Assembly (NCBI GenBank): GCA_002706405.1
Contig: PALN01000019.1
Location: 3,556 to 59,310, forward strand
Length of the DNA: 55,755 nucleotides
Direction: 5' to 3'
Origin: Rhodospirillaceae bacterium
GTDB lineage: Bacteria > Pseudomonadota > Alphaproteobacteria > Rhodospirillales > Casp-alpha2
Position 1 is the stretch's first letter. Each line of letters begins with the position of its first letter. The notes below the pieces were generated by a model. It worked only from the letters and a program-made list of their open reading frames with translations, ran no database searches and was not told the origin of the DNA. This document shows positions 43,834 through 50,621 of this stretch, piece by piece. A program made the translations under genes and the position numbers.

Positions 43834-43867
43834 AAATGTAATTATTCTGTCGTTTATATTGAATTAA
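43820..43867 (+). CDS. Possible 15-aa hydrophobic peptide ORF
   Basis: ATG at 43820 follows AAAGGAGA (43803-43810) at acceptable spacing and encodes MRFGKNVIILSFILN with a TAA at 43865-43867. It is a short hydrophobic peptide whose last codons form the left arm of the inverted repeat 43859-43867/43874-43882. It could be a leader peptide or tiny membrane peptide, or a coincidence. Low confidence; no supporting conservation is known. Confidence 0.2.
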   Translation: MRFGKNVIILSFILN

Positions 43868-43882
43868 ATACCATTAATTCAA
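43853..43882 (-). promoter_or_regulatory. Minus-strand promoter-like sequence overlapping an inverted repeat
   Basis: Minus-strand TTGAAT (43882-43877) and TATAAA (43858-43853) with 18-base spacing resemble a sigma70 promoter. The perfect 9-bp inverted repeat TTGAATTAA/TTAATTCAA (43859-43867/43874-43882) overlaps the -35 and the spacer and could be an operator. Confidence 0.45.
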
Positions 43883-44173
43883 GGGGTTGCCGACAGGTTG
43901 AAAATATATACTTCACGCCACGAAAAAGACGGCTTTGGCATCAGCACAGTGTATTTTTTATCGGCGTTGTTGTTGTCTGGCACCCAAGAAAATATAAATT
44001 GGCCCCATGATGTGGGGTTAATTTTCCTTTCCGCGGGAATTTCGGCGGCCATTGGCGCCCGGCCCGAAAGCTCGCACGACATGCACCGAATGGTCTGGCG
44101 GGCGCGCGTTCGATGATGATAATGGGGGCGCCGCATCCCGGCGGCTCCACATCGCCTGCACGAATTGGAAACC

Positions 44174-44632
44174 ATGACCACCGACTTCCAACCGCTTGAC
44201 GACGCCTTTGCCCAGCGCGTGCGTGATAGCTTCGACAAGCAGGGCATCATGGGCCATATTGGCGCCCGCCTGGGTGAGGTGCGGGGCGGTTACTGCGAGA
44301 TTGAACTGCCGTATTCCGACGCGGTCTCTCAGCAGCACGGGTTTTTCCACGGCGGGGTCGTGGGCACCATCGCCGACAGTGCCGGCGGCTTCGCGGCCTA
44401 CAGTCTGATGGGGCCCGACGACGGCGTGCTGACCGTGGAGTACAAGCTGAACCTGATGGCGCCTGCCGACGGCGACGAACTGATCGCGCGGGGGTATGTG
44501 GTCCGTCCGGGCAAGACCCTGACGGTCAGCCGTGCAGAGGTCGTGGTGGTCAAGGACGGGCATCCGTTGCCGTGCGCCGCCCTGCAGCAAACCCTGATGC
44601 GCGTGCAGGGCCGCGCCGACGTGGTCGGATAA
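44174..44632 (+). CDS. PaaI-family hotdog thioesterase
   Basis: A 152-residue hotdog-fold acyl-CoA thioesterase. The motif QQHGFFHGGVVGTIADSAGGFAAYSLM matches the PaaI family active site. VEYKLNLMAPADGDELIARGYVVRPGKTLTVSRAEV follows, then a short C-terminus. PaaI-like enzymes hydrolyse aromatic or medium acyl-CoAs, often as a safety valve. The ATG at 44174 is my choice; a TTG at 44165 is in frame. It is followed by two small membrane-protein genes and a thiolase. Confidence 0.88.
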   Translation: MTTDFQPLDDAFAQRVRDSFDKQGIMGHIGARLGEVRGGYCEIELPYSDAVSQQHGFFHGGVVGTIADSAGGFAAYSLMGPDDGVLTVEYKLNLMAPADGDELIARGYVVRPGKTLTVSRAEVVVVKDGHPLPCAALQQTLMRVQGRADVVG

Positions 44633-44646
44633 GGATAGAGGGTCGG

Positions 44647-45027
44647 ATGAACGAGAAGAAATCAGAGGGCATCGCCCAGTTCATGGCGCGTTGGTGCATT
44701 GACGGCTGGAAGGGAAAGCTTCCGCTGAAGGCCATGTTCTGGGGCGGTGGCGCCGTGTGGTTCATCGGCTTCGCGCTGGAGCGCGGGGTGGTCACCCTGT
44801 TCCGGGTGCCGCAGTCGCCGTATTACGCGGGCGAACTCTACGTGCTCGATAGCCTGTTGCGATTGTGCGAATGGATTCTGATGGCCGCCTTCGTGTGGTG
44901 GTGCATCGGCGTCTGGCGGTCCGTCGACCATGAGGTGCCGGGCGTGTGGCCGACCACGGCCCGGGGCATCGTCGCCCTATTGGTGATCTCCAATGCGATA
45001 TCGGCGTTCGTGGGGCTGTCGCGATGA
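44647..45027 (+). CDS. Small membrane protein, hypothetical (126 aa)
   Basis: Unrecognised. A charged N-terminus (MNEKKSEGIAQFMARWCIDGWKGKLPLK) is followed by about three hydrophobic helices: AMFWGGGAVWFIGFALE, LLRLCEWILMAAFVWWCIGVW and ARGIVALLVISNAISAFVG. It starts at ATG 44647. Its stop TGA overlaps the next ATG (ATGA), so the two membrane proteins are coupled and may form a pair. It shares no obvious motif with known transporters. Confidence 0.6.
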   Translation: MNEKKSEGIAQFMARWCIDGWKGKLPLKAMFWGGGAVWFIGFALERGVVTLFRVPQSPYYAGELYVLDSLLRLCEWILMAAFVWWCIGVWRSVDHEVPGVWPTTARGIVALLVISNAISAFVGLSR

Positions 45028-45461
45028 CCAACGATCAAACCCCGGTCTTCATCGATCTGCACGGGGGCGGGGGACTGCCCGACGACGAGCCGCCGGAACC
45101 GATCCTGACGCGTTGCTGGGGCGGCCGCGAGAAGCTGTGGATCGTGTTCTGGGCCTACGGCGTGTTCGGCACGGGCGCCGTTCTGGCCAGTGTCCTTGCG
45201 ATGATCTTCATCGGCCTGCAGATCGGGCTCATCTTCGCCCCGCAGGACACGCAGGGCGGCTACTATGGCGCGATCACCGGCATGGTGCTTGGTGCGATGC
45301 TGACGGTGCCTTATCTGATCTGGATGACGGTCAGCCTGTGGCGCTGCGCGCCCAATGTCGAAAACCCGATCTGGACCCGCCTGATGCGCGGATGGTTGAT
45401 CGCCGAATGGATCGGCCTGGCCATGGCTGCGTACAATTTTTCTCATCTTCTCAAGATTTAA
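45024..45461 (+). CDS. Small membrane protein, hypothetical (145 aa)
   Basis: Unrecognised. An acidic, proline-rich cytoplasmic start (MTNDQTPVFIDLHGGGGLPDDEPPEPILTRCWGGREKLW) leads into helices LWIVFWAYGVFGTGAVLASVLAMIFIGLQIGLIF, GAITGMVLGAMLTVPYLIWMTVSLW and a C-terminal one (LIAEWIGLAMAAYNFSHLL). An RCAPNVENPIWTRLMRGWL motif with a cysteine lies between them. It overlaps the upstream gene by an ATGA junction. The thiolase gene follows 18 bases later, suggesting one operon with the thioesterase. Function unknown. Confidence 0.6.
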   Translation: MTNDQTPVFIDLHGGGGLPDDEPPEPILTRCWGGREKLWIVFWAYGVFGTGAVLASVLAMIFIGLQIGLIFAPQDTQGGYYGAITGMVLGAMLTVPYLIWMTVSLWRCAPNVENPIWTRLMRGWLIAEWIGLAMAAYNFSHLLKI

Positions 45462-45479
45462 CAGCGGAATGTCAAAGTC

Positions 45480-46667
45480 ATGAGTGAAGACCTTATCGTC
45501 ATCGCCGGTGCCGCCCGTACCCCCATGGGCGGGTTTCAGGGGGACCTGTCCGGGGCCCGTGCACCGGAGCTGGGCGCGACTGCGATCAAGGCCGCGCTGA
45601 GCCGCGCCGGCGTCGCCGCGGACACCGTCGACGAGGTCTACATGGGCATCGTGCTGCCGGCCGGCCTGGGCCAGGCGCCGGCGCGCCAGGCGTCCCTGGG
45701 GGCCGGTGTGCCGGACGCGGTGCCCTGCACCACGCTGAACAAGATGTGCGGCTCGGGCATGAAGGCGGCCATGCTGGCCCATGACGGCATTCTTGCCGGG
45801 GCCGGGGCCGTGATGGTGGCCGGGGGCATGGAGAGCATGACCAACGCGCCTTACCTCCTGGACAAGGCGCGGGGCGGCTATCGCATGGGCCACGGCGCGG
45901 TGCTGGATCACATGTTCCTCGACGGGTTGGAGGACGCCTACGACAAGGGGCGCCTGATGGGGACCTTTGCCGAGGAGACGGCGACCCATTACCAGTTCAC
46001 CCGCGAGGCCCAGGACGATTTTGCTCTGACCTCCCTGGATCGCGCCAAGACGGCCATCGAAGACGGCACCTTCGGGCCAGAAGTCACACCCGTTACGGTC
46101 AAAACCCGTAAGGGCGAGGTCACGGTGGCGCGGGATGAACAGCCCCTGAAGGCGGCTCCGGAAAAGATTCGCAGCCTGAAGCCGGCCTTCGCCAAGGACG
46201 GCACGGTGACGCCGGCCAATTCGTCGTCCATTTCCGACGGCGCGGCGGCGCTGGTGATGATGCGCCGTTCCGAAGCGGAAAAGCGCGGCCTGACGCCGCT
46301 TGCCATCATTCGCGGCCATGCCAGCCATGCTCAGGAACCGCGCTGGTTCACCACGGCGCCCGTGGGCGCCATGCGGAAACTGTCGGAAAAAGTCGGCTGG
46401 GACCTTAAGGACGTGGACCTGTTCGAAATCAACGAGGCCTTCGCCGTCGTCACCATGGCGGCGATGCGCGATCTCGACCTGCCGCACGATAAGGTCAACG
46501 TGCACGGCGGCGCCTGCGCGCTGGGCCATCCCATCGGGGCCTCGGGGGCTCGGATCATGGTGACGCTGTTGGCCGCGCTCGAGAAATACGGGATGACCAA
46601 GGGCGTCGCGTCCTTGTGCATCGGTGGCGGCGAAGCCACGGCCGTGGCCGTCGAACGCCTGTCTTGA
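45480..46667 (+). CDS. Acetyl-CoA C-acetyltransferase (thiolase)
   Basis: A 395-residue thiolase. The nucleophile Cys90 is in TLNKMCGSGMKAA, His350 in GGACALGHPIGASGARI, and the acid/base Cys380 in SLCIGGGEATAVA; NEAFAV is also present. It makes or cleaves acetoacetyl-CoA. The N-terminal ARTPMGGFQGDLSG fits acetyl-CoA acetyltransferase rather than long-chain FadA. ATG at 45480, with the previous gene ending 18 bases before. It serves ketone-body, leucine or isoleucine degradation. Neither atoB nor phaA is asserted. Confidence 0.9.
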   Translation: MSEDLIVIAGAARTPMGGFQGDLSGARAPELGATAIKAALSRAGVAADTVDEVYMGIVLPAGLGQAPARQASLGAGVPDAVPCTTLNKMCGSGMKAAMLAHDGILAGAGAVMVAGGMESMTNAPYLLDKARGGYRMGHGAVLDHMFLDGLEDAYDKGRLMGTFAEETATHYQFTREAQDDFALTSLDRAKTAIEDGTFGPEVTPVTVKTRKGEVTVARDEQPLKAAPEKIRSLKPAFAKDGTVTPANSSSISDGAAALVMMRRSEAEKRGLTPLAIIRGHASHAQEPRWFTTAPVGAMRKLSEKVGWDLKDVDLFEINEAFAVVTMAAMRDLDLPHDKVNVHGGACALGHPIGASGARIMVTLLAALEKYGMTKGVASLCIGGGEATAVAVERLS

Positions 46668-46691
46668 ACGAAACCGGCGAGGGAAGAAAAT

Positions 46692-47378
46692 ATGCCGACA
46701 GTCTTCATTACCGGCGCCAACCGGGGGATCGGCCTGGAAATGGCGCGCCAATACGGGGCGGACGGCTGGACCGTCATCGCCACCTGCCGTAATCCCATCG
46801 GCCCCGGGGAGCTGGCCCGGATACCGGGCGACATCCGGGTCCACGGCCTGGACGTCGCCGATCATCGCCAGGTCGACCGTCTGGCCGAGGAACTGGCGGG
46901 CACGAAAATCGACCTGCTGATCAACAACGCCGGAGTCTATGGCGACCGCAATTACGGTTTTCAGGATATCGACTACGCCGACTGGGAAATGTCCTTCCGC
47001 ATCAACACCATGGCGCCGCTCAAGGTGGCCGGGGCGTTTCTGCCGCTGGTCGCCGCGGACGGCGGCGGGATGATCGCCACGGTCTCGTCCGTGTTGGCGT
47101 CGATCGCGGAATCGTCGCCCAATTCGGCCTCCTATGCCTACCGCACGTCGAAGGCGGCGGTGAACATGGCCATGCACGTGTTCGCCGAGGAAGTGCGCCC
47201 TCAGAACGTTGCCGTGGTCTTGCTTCATCCCGGCTGGGTCCAGACGGACATGGGCGGGGCGGGGGCGGCCATCGATGCCGAAACCAGCGTCACCGGCATC
47301 CGCAAGGTGCTGGCGGGGGCGGGCATGGCGGAAAGCGGGCGGCTGTTCGCCTATGACGGGCGCGAGATACCTTGGTAA
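46692..47378 (+). CDS. Short-chain dehydrogenase/reductase
   Basis: A 228-residue SDR. The cofactor motif TGANRGIG is at residues 7-14, LLINNAG near 77, and the active-site Ser-Tyr-Lys in VSSVLASIAESSPNSASYAYRTSKAAVNMAMH. The HPGWVQTDMGGAGAAIDAETSVTGIRKVL C-terminal pattern resembles CsgA/sniffer-type carbonyl reductases. NAD(P)-dependent oxidoreductase of unknown substrate. It lies 24 bases after thiolase and 16 bases before the HCCA-isomerase-like gene, probably in one transcript. Confidence 0.86.
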   Translation: MPTVFITGANRGIGLEMARQYGADGWTVIATCRNPIGPGELARIPGDIRVHGLDVADHRQVDRLAEELAGTKIDLLINNAGVYGDRNYGFQDIDYADWEMSFRINTMAPLKVAGAFLPLVAADGGGMIATVSSVLASIAESSPNSASYAYRTSKAAVNMAMHVFAEEVRPQNVAVVLLHPGWVQTDMGGAGAAIDAETSVTGIRKVLAGAGMAESGRLFAYDGREIPW

Positions 47379-47394
47379 GGCGGAGATTCACGGC

Positions 47395-48015
47395 ATGAGC
47401 ACAGCGGAACACAAAGGCGATATCGAGTTCTATTTCGATTTCGCGTCCCCTTATGGCTACCTGGCGGCGCAGAAGATCGACCAGCTCGGCGCGCGCTATG
47501 GCCGGCGCGTCAACTGGCACCCGATCATGCTGGGCGCCATCTTCAAGCACACGGGAAACATGCCCAATGCCGATATCGGGCTCAAGGGTGACTACATGCG
47601 CATGGATGTGCCGCGTCTGGCCGCGATGATGGACGTGCCGTTCACCTGGCCGGAGCCGTTCCCCATCGCGACCCTGGCGGCGGCGCGGGGATATTACTGG
47701 CTCGTGAACCATGACCCGGACAGGGCCGTGCCCTTTGCCAAGGCCTGCTATCACCATTATTTCGGAAAAGGCGTCGATATTTCGGACATTCAGACCGTTG
47801 TCCTGATCGCCGAGGAAATGGGTGTCGACGGCGCCGCCCTGGCCGAGGCCGTGACGCGGGACGACGTCAAGCAGCGGGTCAAGGACAAGACCGCCGAGGC
47901 CCTGGACCTGGGCGTATTCGGCTCACCTTATTTCCTGATCGACGGCGAACCGTTCTTCGGCTCCGACCGTCTGTGGCAGATCGAACGCTACCTGGGCAAA
48001 GGACAGACGACATGA
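47395..48015 (+). CDS. 2-hydroxychromene-2-carboxylate isomerase / kappa-class GST-like protein
   Basis: A 206-residue DsbA-like thioredoxin-fold protein. The N-terminal IEFYFDFASPYGYLAAQKI has the catalytic Ser18 of kappa-type enzymes in place of the CxxC motif. RVNWHPIMLGAIFKHTGN, WPEPFPIATLAAARGYYW and GVFGSPYFLIDGEPFFGSDRLWQIE are family features. HCCA isomerase acts in naphthalene breakdown; many members have unknown roles. ATG at 47395 is the family start; the longer open frame overlaps the SDR gene. Its TGA overlaps the rhodanese start (ATGA). Confidence 0.88.
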   Translation: MSTAEHKGDIEFYFDFASPYGYLAAQKIDQLGARYGRRVNWHPIMLGAIFKHTGNMPNADIGLKGDYMRMDVPRLAAMMDVPFTWPEPFPIATLAAARGYYWLVNHDPDRAVPFAKACYHHYFGKGVDISDIQTVVLIAEEMGVDGAALAEAVTRDDVKQRVKDKTAEALDLGVFGSPYFLIDGEPFFGSDRLWQIERYLGKGQTT

Positions 48016-48416
48016 AACTGAAGAAAAGCGTGAAGCAATTGGTCGCCGAGGCCAATGGGGAAATCGAAACCGTGCCCGTTGCGGGGGCGGCGGCTTTGCT
48101 TGACGATCCGGAGGTTCAGTTCGTCGATATCCGCGACGTGCGCGAGTTGGAGCGCGAGGGCATGGTGCCCGGCGCCTTCCATGCGCCCCGCGGCATGCTG
48201 GAATTCTGGGTCGATCCGGACAGTCCCTACCACAAGGACGTCTTCGCGACGGGCAAGAAGTTCGTTCTGTATTGCCAATCCGCCTGGCGGTCGGCGCTGG
48301 CGACCAAGGCGCTCAAGGACATGGGGCTTGAGCCGATCGCCCATCTTGAAGGGGGCTTCCGGGCGTGGAAGGAAGCGGGCCATCCGGTCGGCGACAAGCC
48401 CAGCCGCAAGGAATAG
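48012..48416 (+). CDS. Rhodanese-like sulfurtransferase
   Basis: A 134-residue single rhodanese domain without signal peptide. The active-site loop VLYCQSAWRSALA carries Cys88, and VQFVDIRDVRELEREGMVPGAFHAPRGMLEFWVDPDSPYH is the typical N-terminal half. HLEGGFRAWKEAGHPVG closes the domain. It transfers sulfane sulfur to an unidentified acceptor. ATG at 48012 overlaps the preceding stop (ATGA coupling), so it is likely translated with the isomerase-like gene. Confidence 0.92.
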   Translation: MKLKKSVKQLVAEANGEIETVPVAGAAALLDDPEVQFVDIRDVRELEREGMVPGAFHAPRGMLEFWVDPDSPYHKDVFATGKKFVLYCQSAWRSALATKALKDMGLEPIAHLEGGFRAWKEAGHPVGDKPSRKE

Positions 48417-48515
48417 CCGATTGGCTAGGTTGTTTCCGGCCGCCTGAAAAAGTTAATTTGCTCATAGGTGGACGCTTGGGATCGGCGGTATAATACCCCT
48501 TGCCGGGAGACATAA

Positions 48516-49307
48516 ATGACCACGAGTGCGCCTTTCATCACCGAAATCGCGGGCGGGATCGCGACGGTTACGCTTACGCGGCCGGATGCCCACAACGCCT
48601 TTGATGACGATCTGGTGGCGCGCCTGACCCGCGAATTTCAGGGGCTGAGCCGCGATACCGTCGTGCGCGTCGTGATCCTGGCATCGACGGGCAGGAGTTT
48701 CTGCGCCGGTGCCGACATCAGTTGGATGAAGCGAATGGCGGAATTCGGCCAGGAAGAAAACCTGGAGGATGCCAAGGGGCTGGCCGGTTTGATGTTCACC
48801 CTGGCCAGCCTGCGCAAGCCGACCATCGCGGCCGTCCAAGGGGCGGCCTTCGGCGGCGGCGTCGGCCTGGTCGCCGCCTGCGACATCGCCATTGCCGCCG
48901 AGGAGGCGCAGTTCGCTCTGACCGAGGTCAAACTCGGCATTCTGCCCGCCGCCATCGGCCCCTACATCATATCGGCCATGGGACCGCGTCAGGCGACGCG
49001 CTATATGCTGACGGGGGAGCGTTTTGATTCCGCCCGCGCGCTTGATCTTGGCCTGGTGACCGAGGTCACGGAAAAGGACAATGTTCTGCCCCGGGCCAAG
49101 GAATTCGCCGGCATGTTGCTGGAAAACGGCCCGCGCGCCATGGCCGAGGTTAAAAACCTGGTCCGCTATGTGATCGGCCACGAACATAACGAAGCCCTGA
49201 TGGCGCAGACCGCCGGGCATATCGCCCGGGTTCGCGCGTCGAGCGAGGGCCGGGAAGGGCTTGCGGCCTTTCTGGAAAAAAGAAAACCAAACTGGGTGCG
49301 GAAATAG
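48516..49307 (+). CDS. Enoyl-CoA hydratase, LiuC (methylglutaconyl-CoA hydratase)-like
   Basis: A 263-residue crotonase-fold hydratase. GRSFCAGADISWMKRMAEFGQEENLEDAKGLAGLMFTLASLRKPTIAAVQGAAFGGGVGLVAACDIAIAAEEAQFALTEVKLGILPAAIGPYI contains the oxyanion-hole and active-site glutamate regions, and the GADxxWMK pattern and overall sequence resemble LiuC of leucine degradation. A -10-like TATAAT at 48489-48494 and GGGAG upstream mark its own start. A LiuR-like regulator is at 42289, which fits, but no palindrome like 42254 was seen here. Generic short-chain enoyl-CoA hydratase cannot be excluded. Confidence 0.85.
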   Translation: MTTSAPFITEIAGGIATVTLTRPDAHNAFDDDLVARLTREFQGLSRDTVVRVVILASTGRSFCAGADISWMKRMAEFGQEENLEDAKGLAGLMFTLASLRKPTIAAVQGAAFGGGVGLVAACDIAIAAEEAQFALTEVKLGILPAAIGPYIISAMGPRQATRYMLTGERFDSARALDLGLVTEVTEKDNVLPRAKEFAGMLLENGPRAMAEVKNLVRYVIGHEHNEALMAQTAGHIARVRASSEGREGLAAFLEKRKPNWVRK

Positions 49308-49342
49308 CCAGAAGCAACTGACGGCACGAGGAGCAGTCTGCC

Positions 49343-49876
49343 ATGGCTGAATACGATCTATCGGACATCAAGGTTCTGGTCGCAGAGGACTATGCGCCCA
49401 TGCGCAAGCTTCTTGGGCAGATCCTGTTCGAACTCAACGTCGGCGAGTTTCAGATGGTCGCGAGCGGTCAAGAGGCGATCCAGTTCCTGGAGGATTATCC
49501 GGCCGATCTGCTGCTGGTCGACAACATCATGGACCCCATCGGCGGGACGGACCTGACGCGTTTGGTGCGGGCCGGGAAGACGCCGGCGGACCGCCATATT
49601 CCGATCATCATGGTGTCCGGGGAAACGTCGAAGGAACTGATCATCGGCGCCCGCGACGCCGGCGTGAACGAGTTTCTGGCCAAGCCGATTTCGACCCGCA
49701 TGGTCTATCAACGGTTCATGAACATCATCGAGAACCCGCGCCCGTTCGTCGGTACCGATGATTTCTACGGGCCGGACCGGCGCCGGCGGCAGATGCGTTT
49801 TCCGGGTCTGGAGCGCCGCCGCGCACCGTATACCTATCAGGCGCAGCCGGCCGCCGCCCCGGGTACGGGGAAGTGA
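49343..49876 (+). CDS. Single-domain receiver (CheY-like) protein with GPDRRRR tail
   Basis: A 177-residue paralogue of the minus-strand protein at 18391. The receiver domain (about 8-130) has the full acidic pair Glu15/Asp16 (LVAEDY), phosphoacceptor Asp60 (LLLVDNIMDP), Ser at MVSGETS and Lys114 (FLAKPIS). After it comes ENPRPFVGTDDFYGPDRRRRQMRFPGLERRRAP, a basic tail with no output domain. ATG at 49343; GAGGAG lies upstream. DUF1489 and Hpt genes follow, suggesting a phosphorelay, although no kinase is next to it. Confidence 0.88.
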   Translation: MAEYDLSDIKVLVAEDYAPMRKLLGQILFELNVGEFQMVASGQEAIQFLEDYPADLLLVDNIMDPIGGTDLTRLVRAGKTPADRHIPIIMVSGETSKELIIGARDAGVNEFLAKPISTRMVYQRFMNIIENPRPFVGTDDFYGPDRRRRQMRFPGLERRRAPYTYQAQPAAAPGTGK

Positions 49877-49882
49877 TCCAGG

Positions 49883-49916
49883 CCTGTGGGTAACAAGGCC
49901 CTGTGGGTAACAAGGC
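49883..49916. repeat. Two tandem copies of a 17-bp direct repeat
   Basis: CCTGTGGGTAACAAGGC occurs twice without a gap (49883-49899 and 49900-49916), right after the REC gene. A minor local duplication; each unit is not itself palindromic. Confidence 0.9.
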
Positions 49917-49994
49917 GGGCGCGGGTCTGTTCCGCACGTCCTTTCCTGGTTAAGCTGGGATCGACCTTCACCACGGCCCACCGCATTTCGAATT

Positions 49995-50432
49995 ATGACC
50001 CTGCATCTCATCAAGCTTTCCGTCGGCGTCGAGAGCATCGAGCATCTGGCGCAGATCCAGCGCGACCGCCTGCAAGCCCGCCGCGAGGCGGGGCAGGAGC
50101 CGCGCCTGTATCACGTCACCCGCATGTGGCCCCGGCGCGAGGCGGAGGTTCTCGATGGCGGGTCCATCTACTGGGTGATCAAGCGGGCCGTGCGCTGCCG
50201 CCAGCGCCTGCTGGCCTTCGACGAGACCGTCAACGGTCAGGGCAAGCCGGCCTGCGGTCTGGTTCTGGATCCTGAAATCGTGCCCGTACGTCCGCGCGCA
50301 TCGCGGGCATTCCAGGGATGGCGCTATCTGAATGCGGCGGACGCACCGCCGGATCTGGGCGGGGCCGCCGGCCAGTTGACCGACCTGCCGCCGGAACTGG
50401 CGGACGAATTGCGCGGTCTGGGCCTGATCTAG
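49995..50432 (+). CDS. DUF1489 family protein
   Basis: A 145-residue soluble protein of the alphaproteobacterial DUF1489 family, recognised from MTLHLIKLSVGVESIEHL, HVTRMWPRREAEVLDGGSIYWVIKRAVRCRQRLLAFD and RAFQGWRYLNAADAPPDL. It has no signal peptide, membrane segment or catalytic motif I can name. Function is unknown. It sits between a REC and an Hpt gene on the same strand, about 120 bases after the first and 190 before the second. Confidence 0.85.
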   Translation: MTLHLIKLSVGVESIEHLAQIQRDRLQARREAGQEPRLYHVTRMWPRREAEVLDGGSIYWVIKRAVRCRQRLLAFDETVNGQGKPACGLVLDPEIVPVRPRASRAFQGWRYLNAADAPPDLGGAAGQLTDLPPELADELRGLGLI

Positions 50433-50444
50433 GGCATGTTCCTA

Positions 50445-50466
50445 ATCCGCGCTGAAACGCGCGGAT
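50445..50466 (+). other. Hairpin after the DUF1489 gene
   Basis: ATCCGCGC/GCGCGGAT (50445-50452/50459-50466) with loop TGAAAC form a perfect stem 13 bases after the stop. No T-run follows. It could be a weak terminator or mRNA end structure. Confidence 0.4.
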
Positions 50467-50621
50467 CCCAAGGGTTTACAAGGAATCGCGCCGAGCGCGC
50501 GGGCGGGTCGGGAACGGTAACCTTGCCCTCGGCTGTCCGAGGCATGTAGGCTCATGCACGAAATGAGGGAAATTTTGCGCATGAGCGCGAAGTTCCATCG
50601 AACGGCCATCCTGGGACAAAG

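Larger units (their letters stand above)
43610..43846 (-). ncRNA. Candidate minus-strand small RNA in the AT-rich islet
   Basis: A promoter-like pair on the minus strand (TTGAAT at 43882-43877, TATAAA at 43858-43853, 18-base spacing) lies upstream of a strong hairpin with a minus-strand T-run (43645-43610). The implied RNA is about 236 bases. It would contain CU-rich stretches complementary to ribosome-binding sites (TCTCCTTTC and ATCCTCCG), a feature of some trans-acting sRNAs. No family was recognised. This rests on sequence signals only; the same CU stretches would arise as the antisense of two plus-strand ribosome-binding-site-like sequences. Confidence 0.4.
43612..44173. other. 562-bp AT-rich islet with no clear gene
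   Basis: This stretch is visibly richer in A and T than both flanks, most strongly in 43720-43910. It holds the items listed separately: hairpin, candidate small RNA, promoter-like site, inverted repeat and tiny frames. A TTG-started frame at 43898-44116 was considered but is not convincing. From about 43990 to the thioesterase start only GC-rich non-coding-looking sequence is seen. No mobile element, tRNA or attachment site was recognised. Confidence 0.5.

Noticed and set aside
43898..44116. 72-residue plus frame with a TTG start (two weakly hydrophobic stretches)
   Set aside because: No ribosome-binding site, no recognisable fold, and the last third becomes Arg/His-rich GC-shadow sequence. 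Kept only as part of the islet description.
43879..44250. 123-residue minus frame in the AT-rich islet
   Set aside because: It overlaps the thioesterase start and has shadow-type Cys/Arg/Ser composition; no start signal.
44838..47228. 796-residue minus-strand frame opposite the thiolase region
   Set aside because: Five convincing plus-strand genes occupy this interval; the frame has no domain and shadow composition.
49883..49916. Tandem repeat as a CRISPR array or attachment site
   Set aside because: Two directly abutting copies with no spacers, no cas genes and no integrase in the window.
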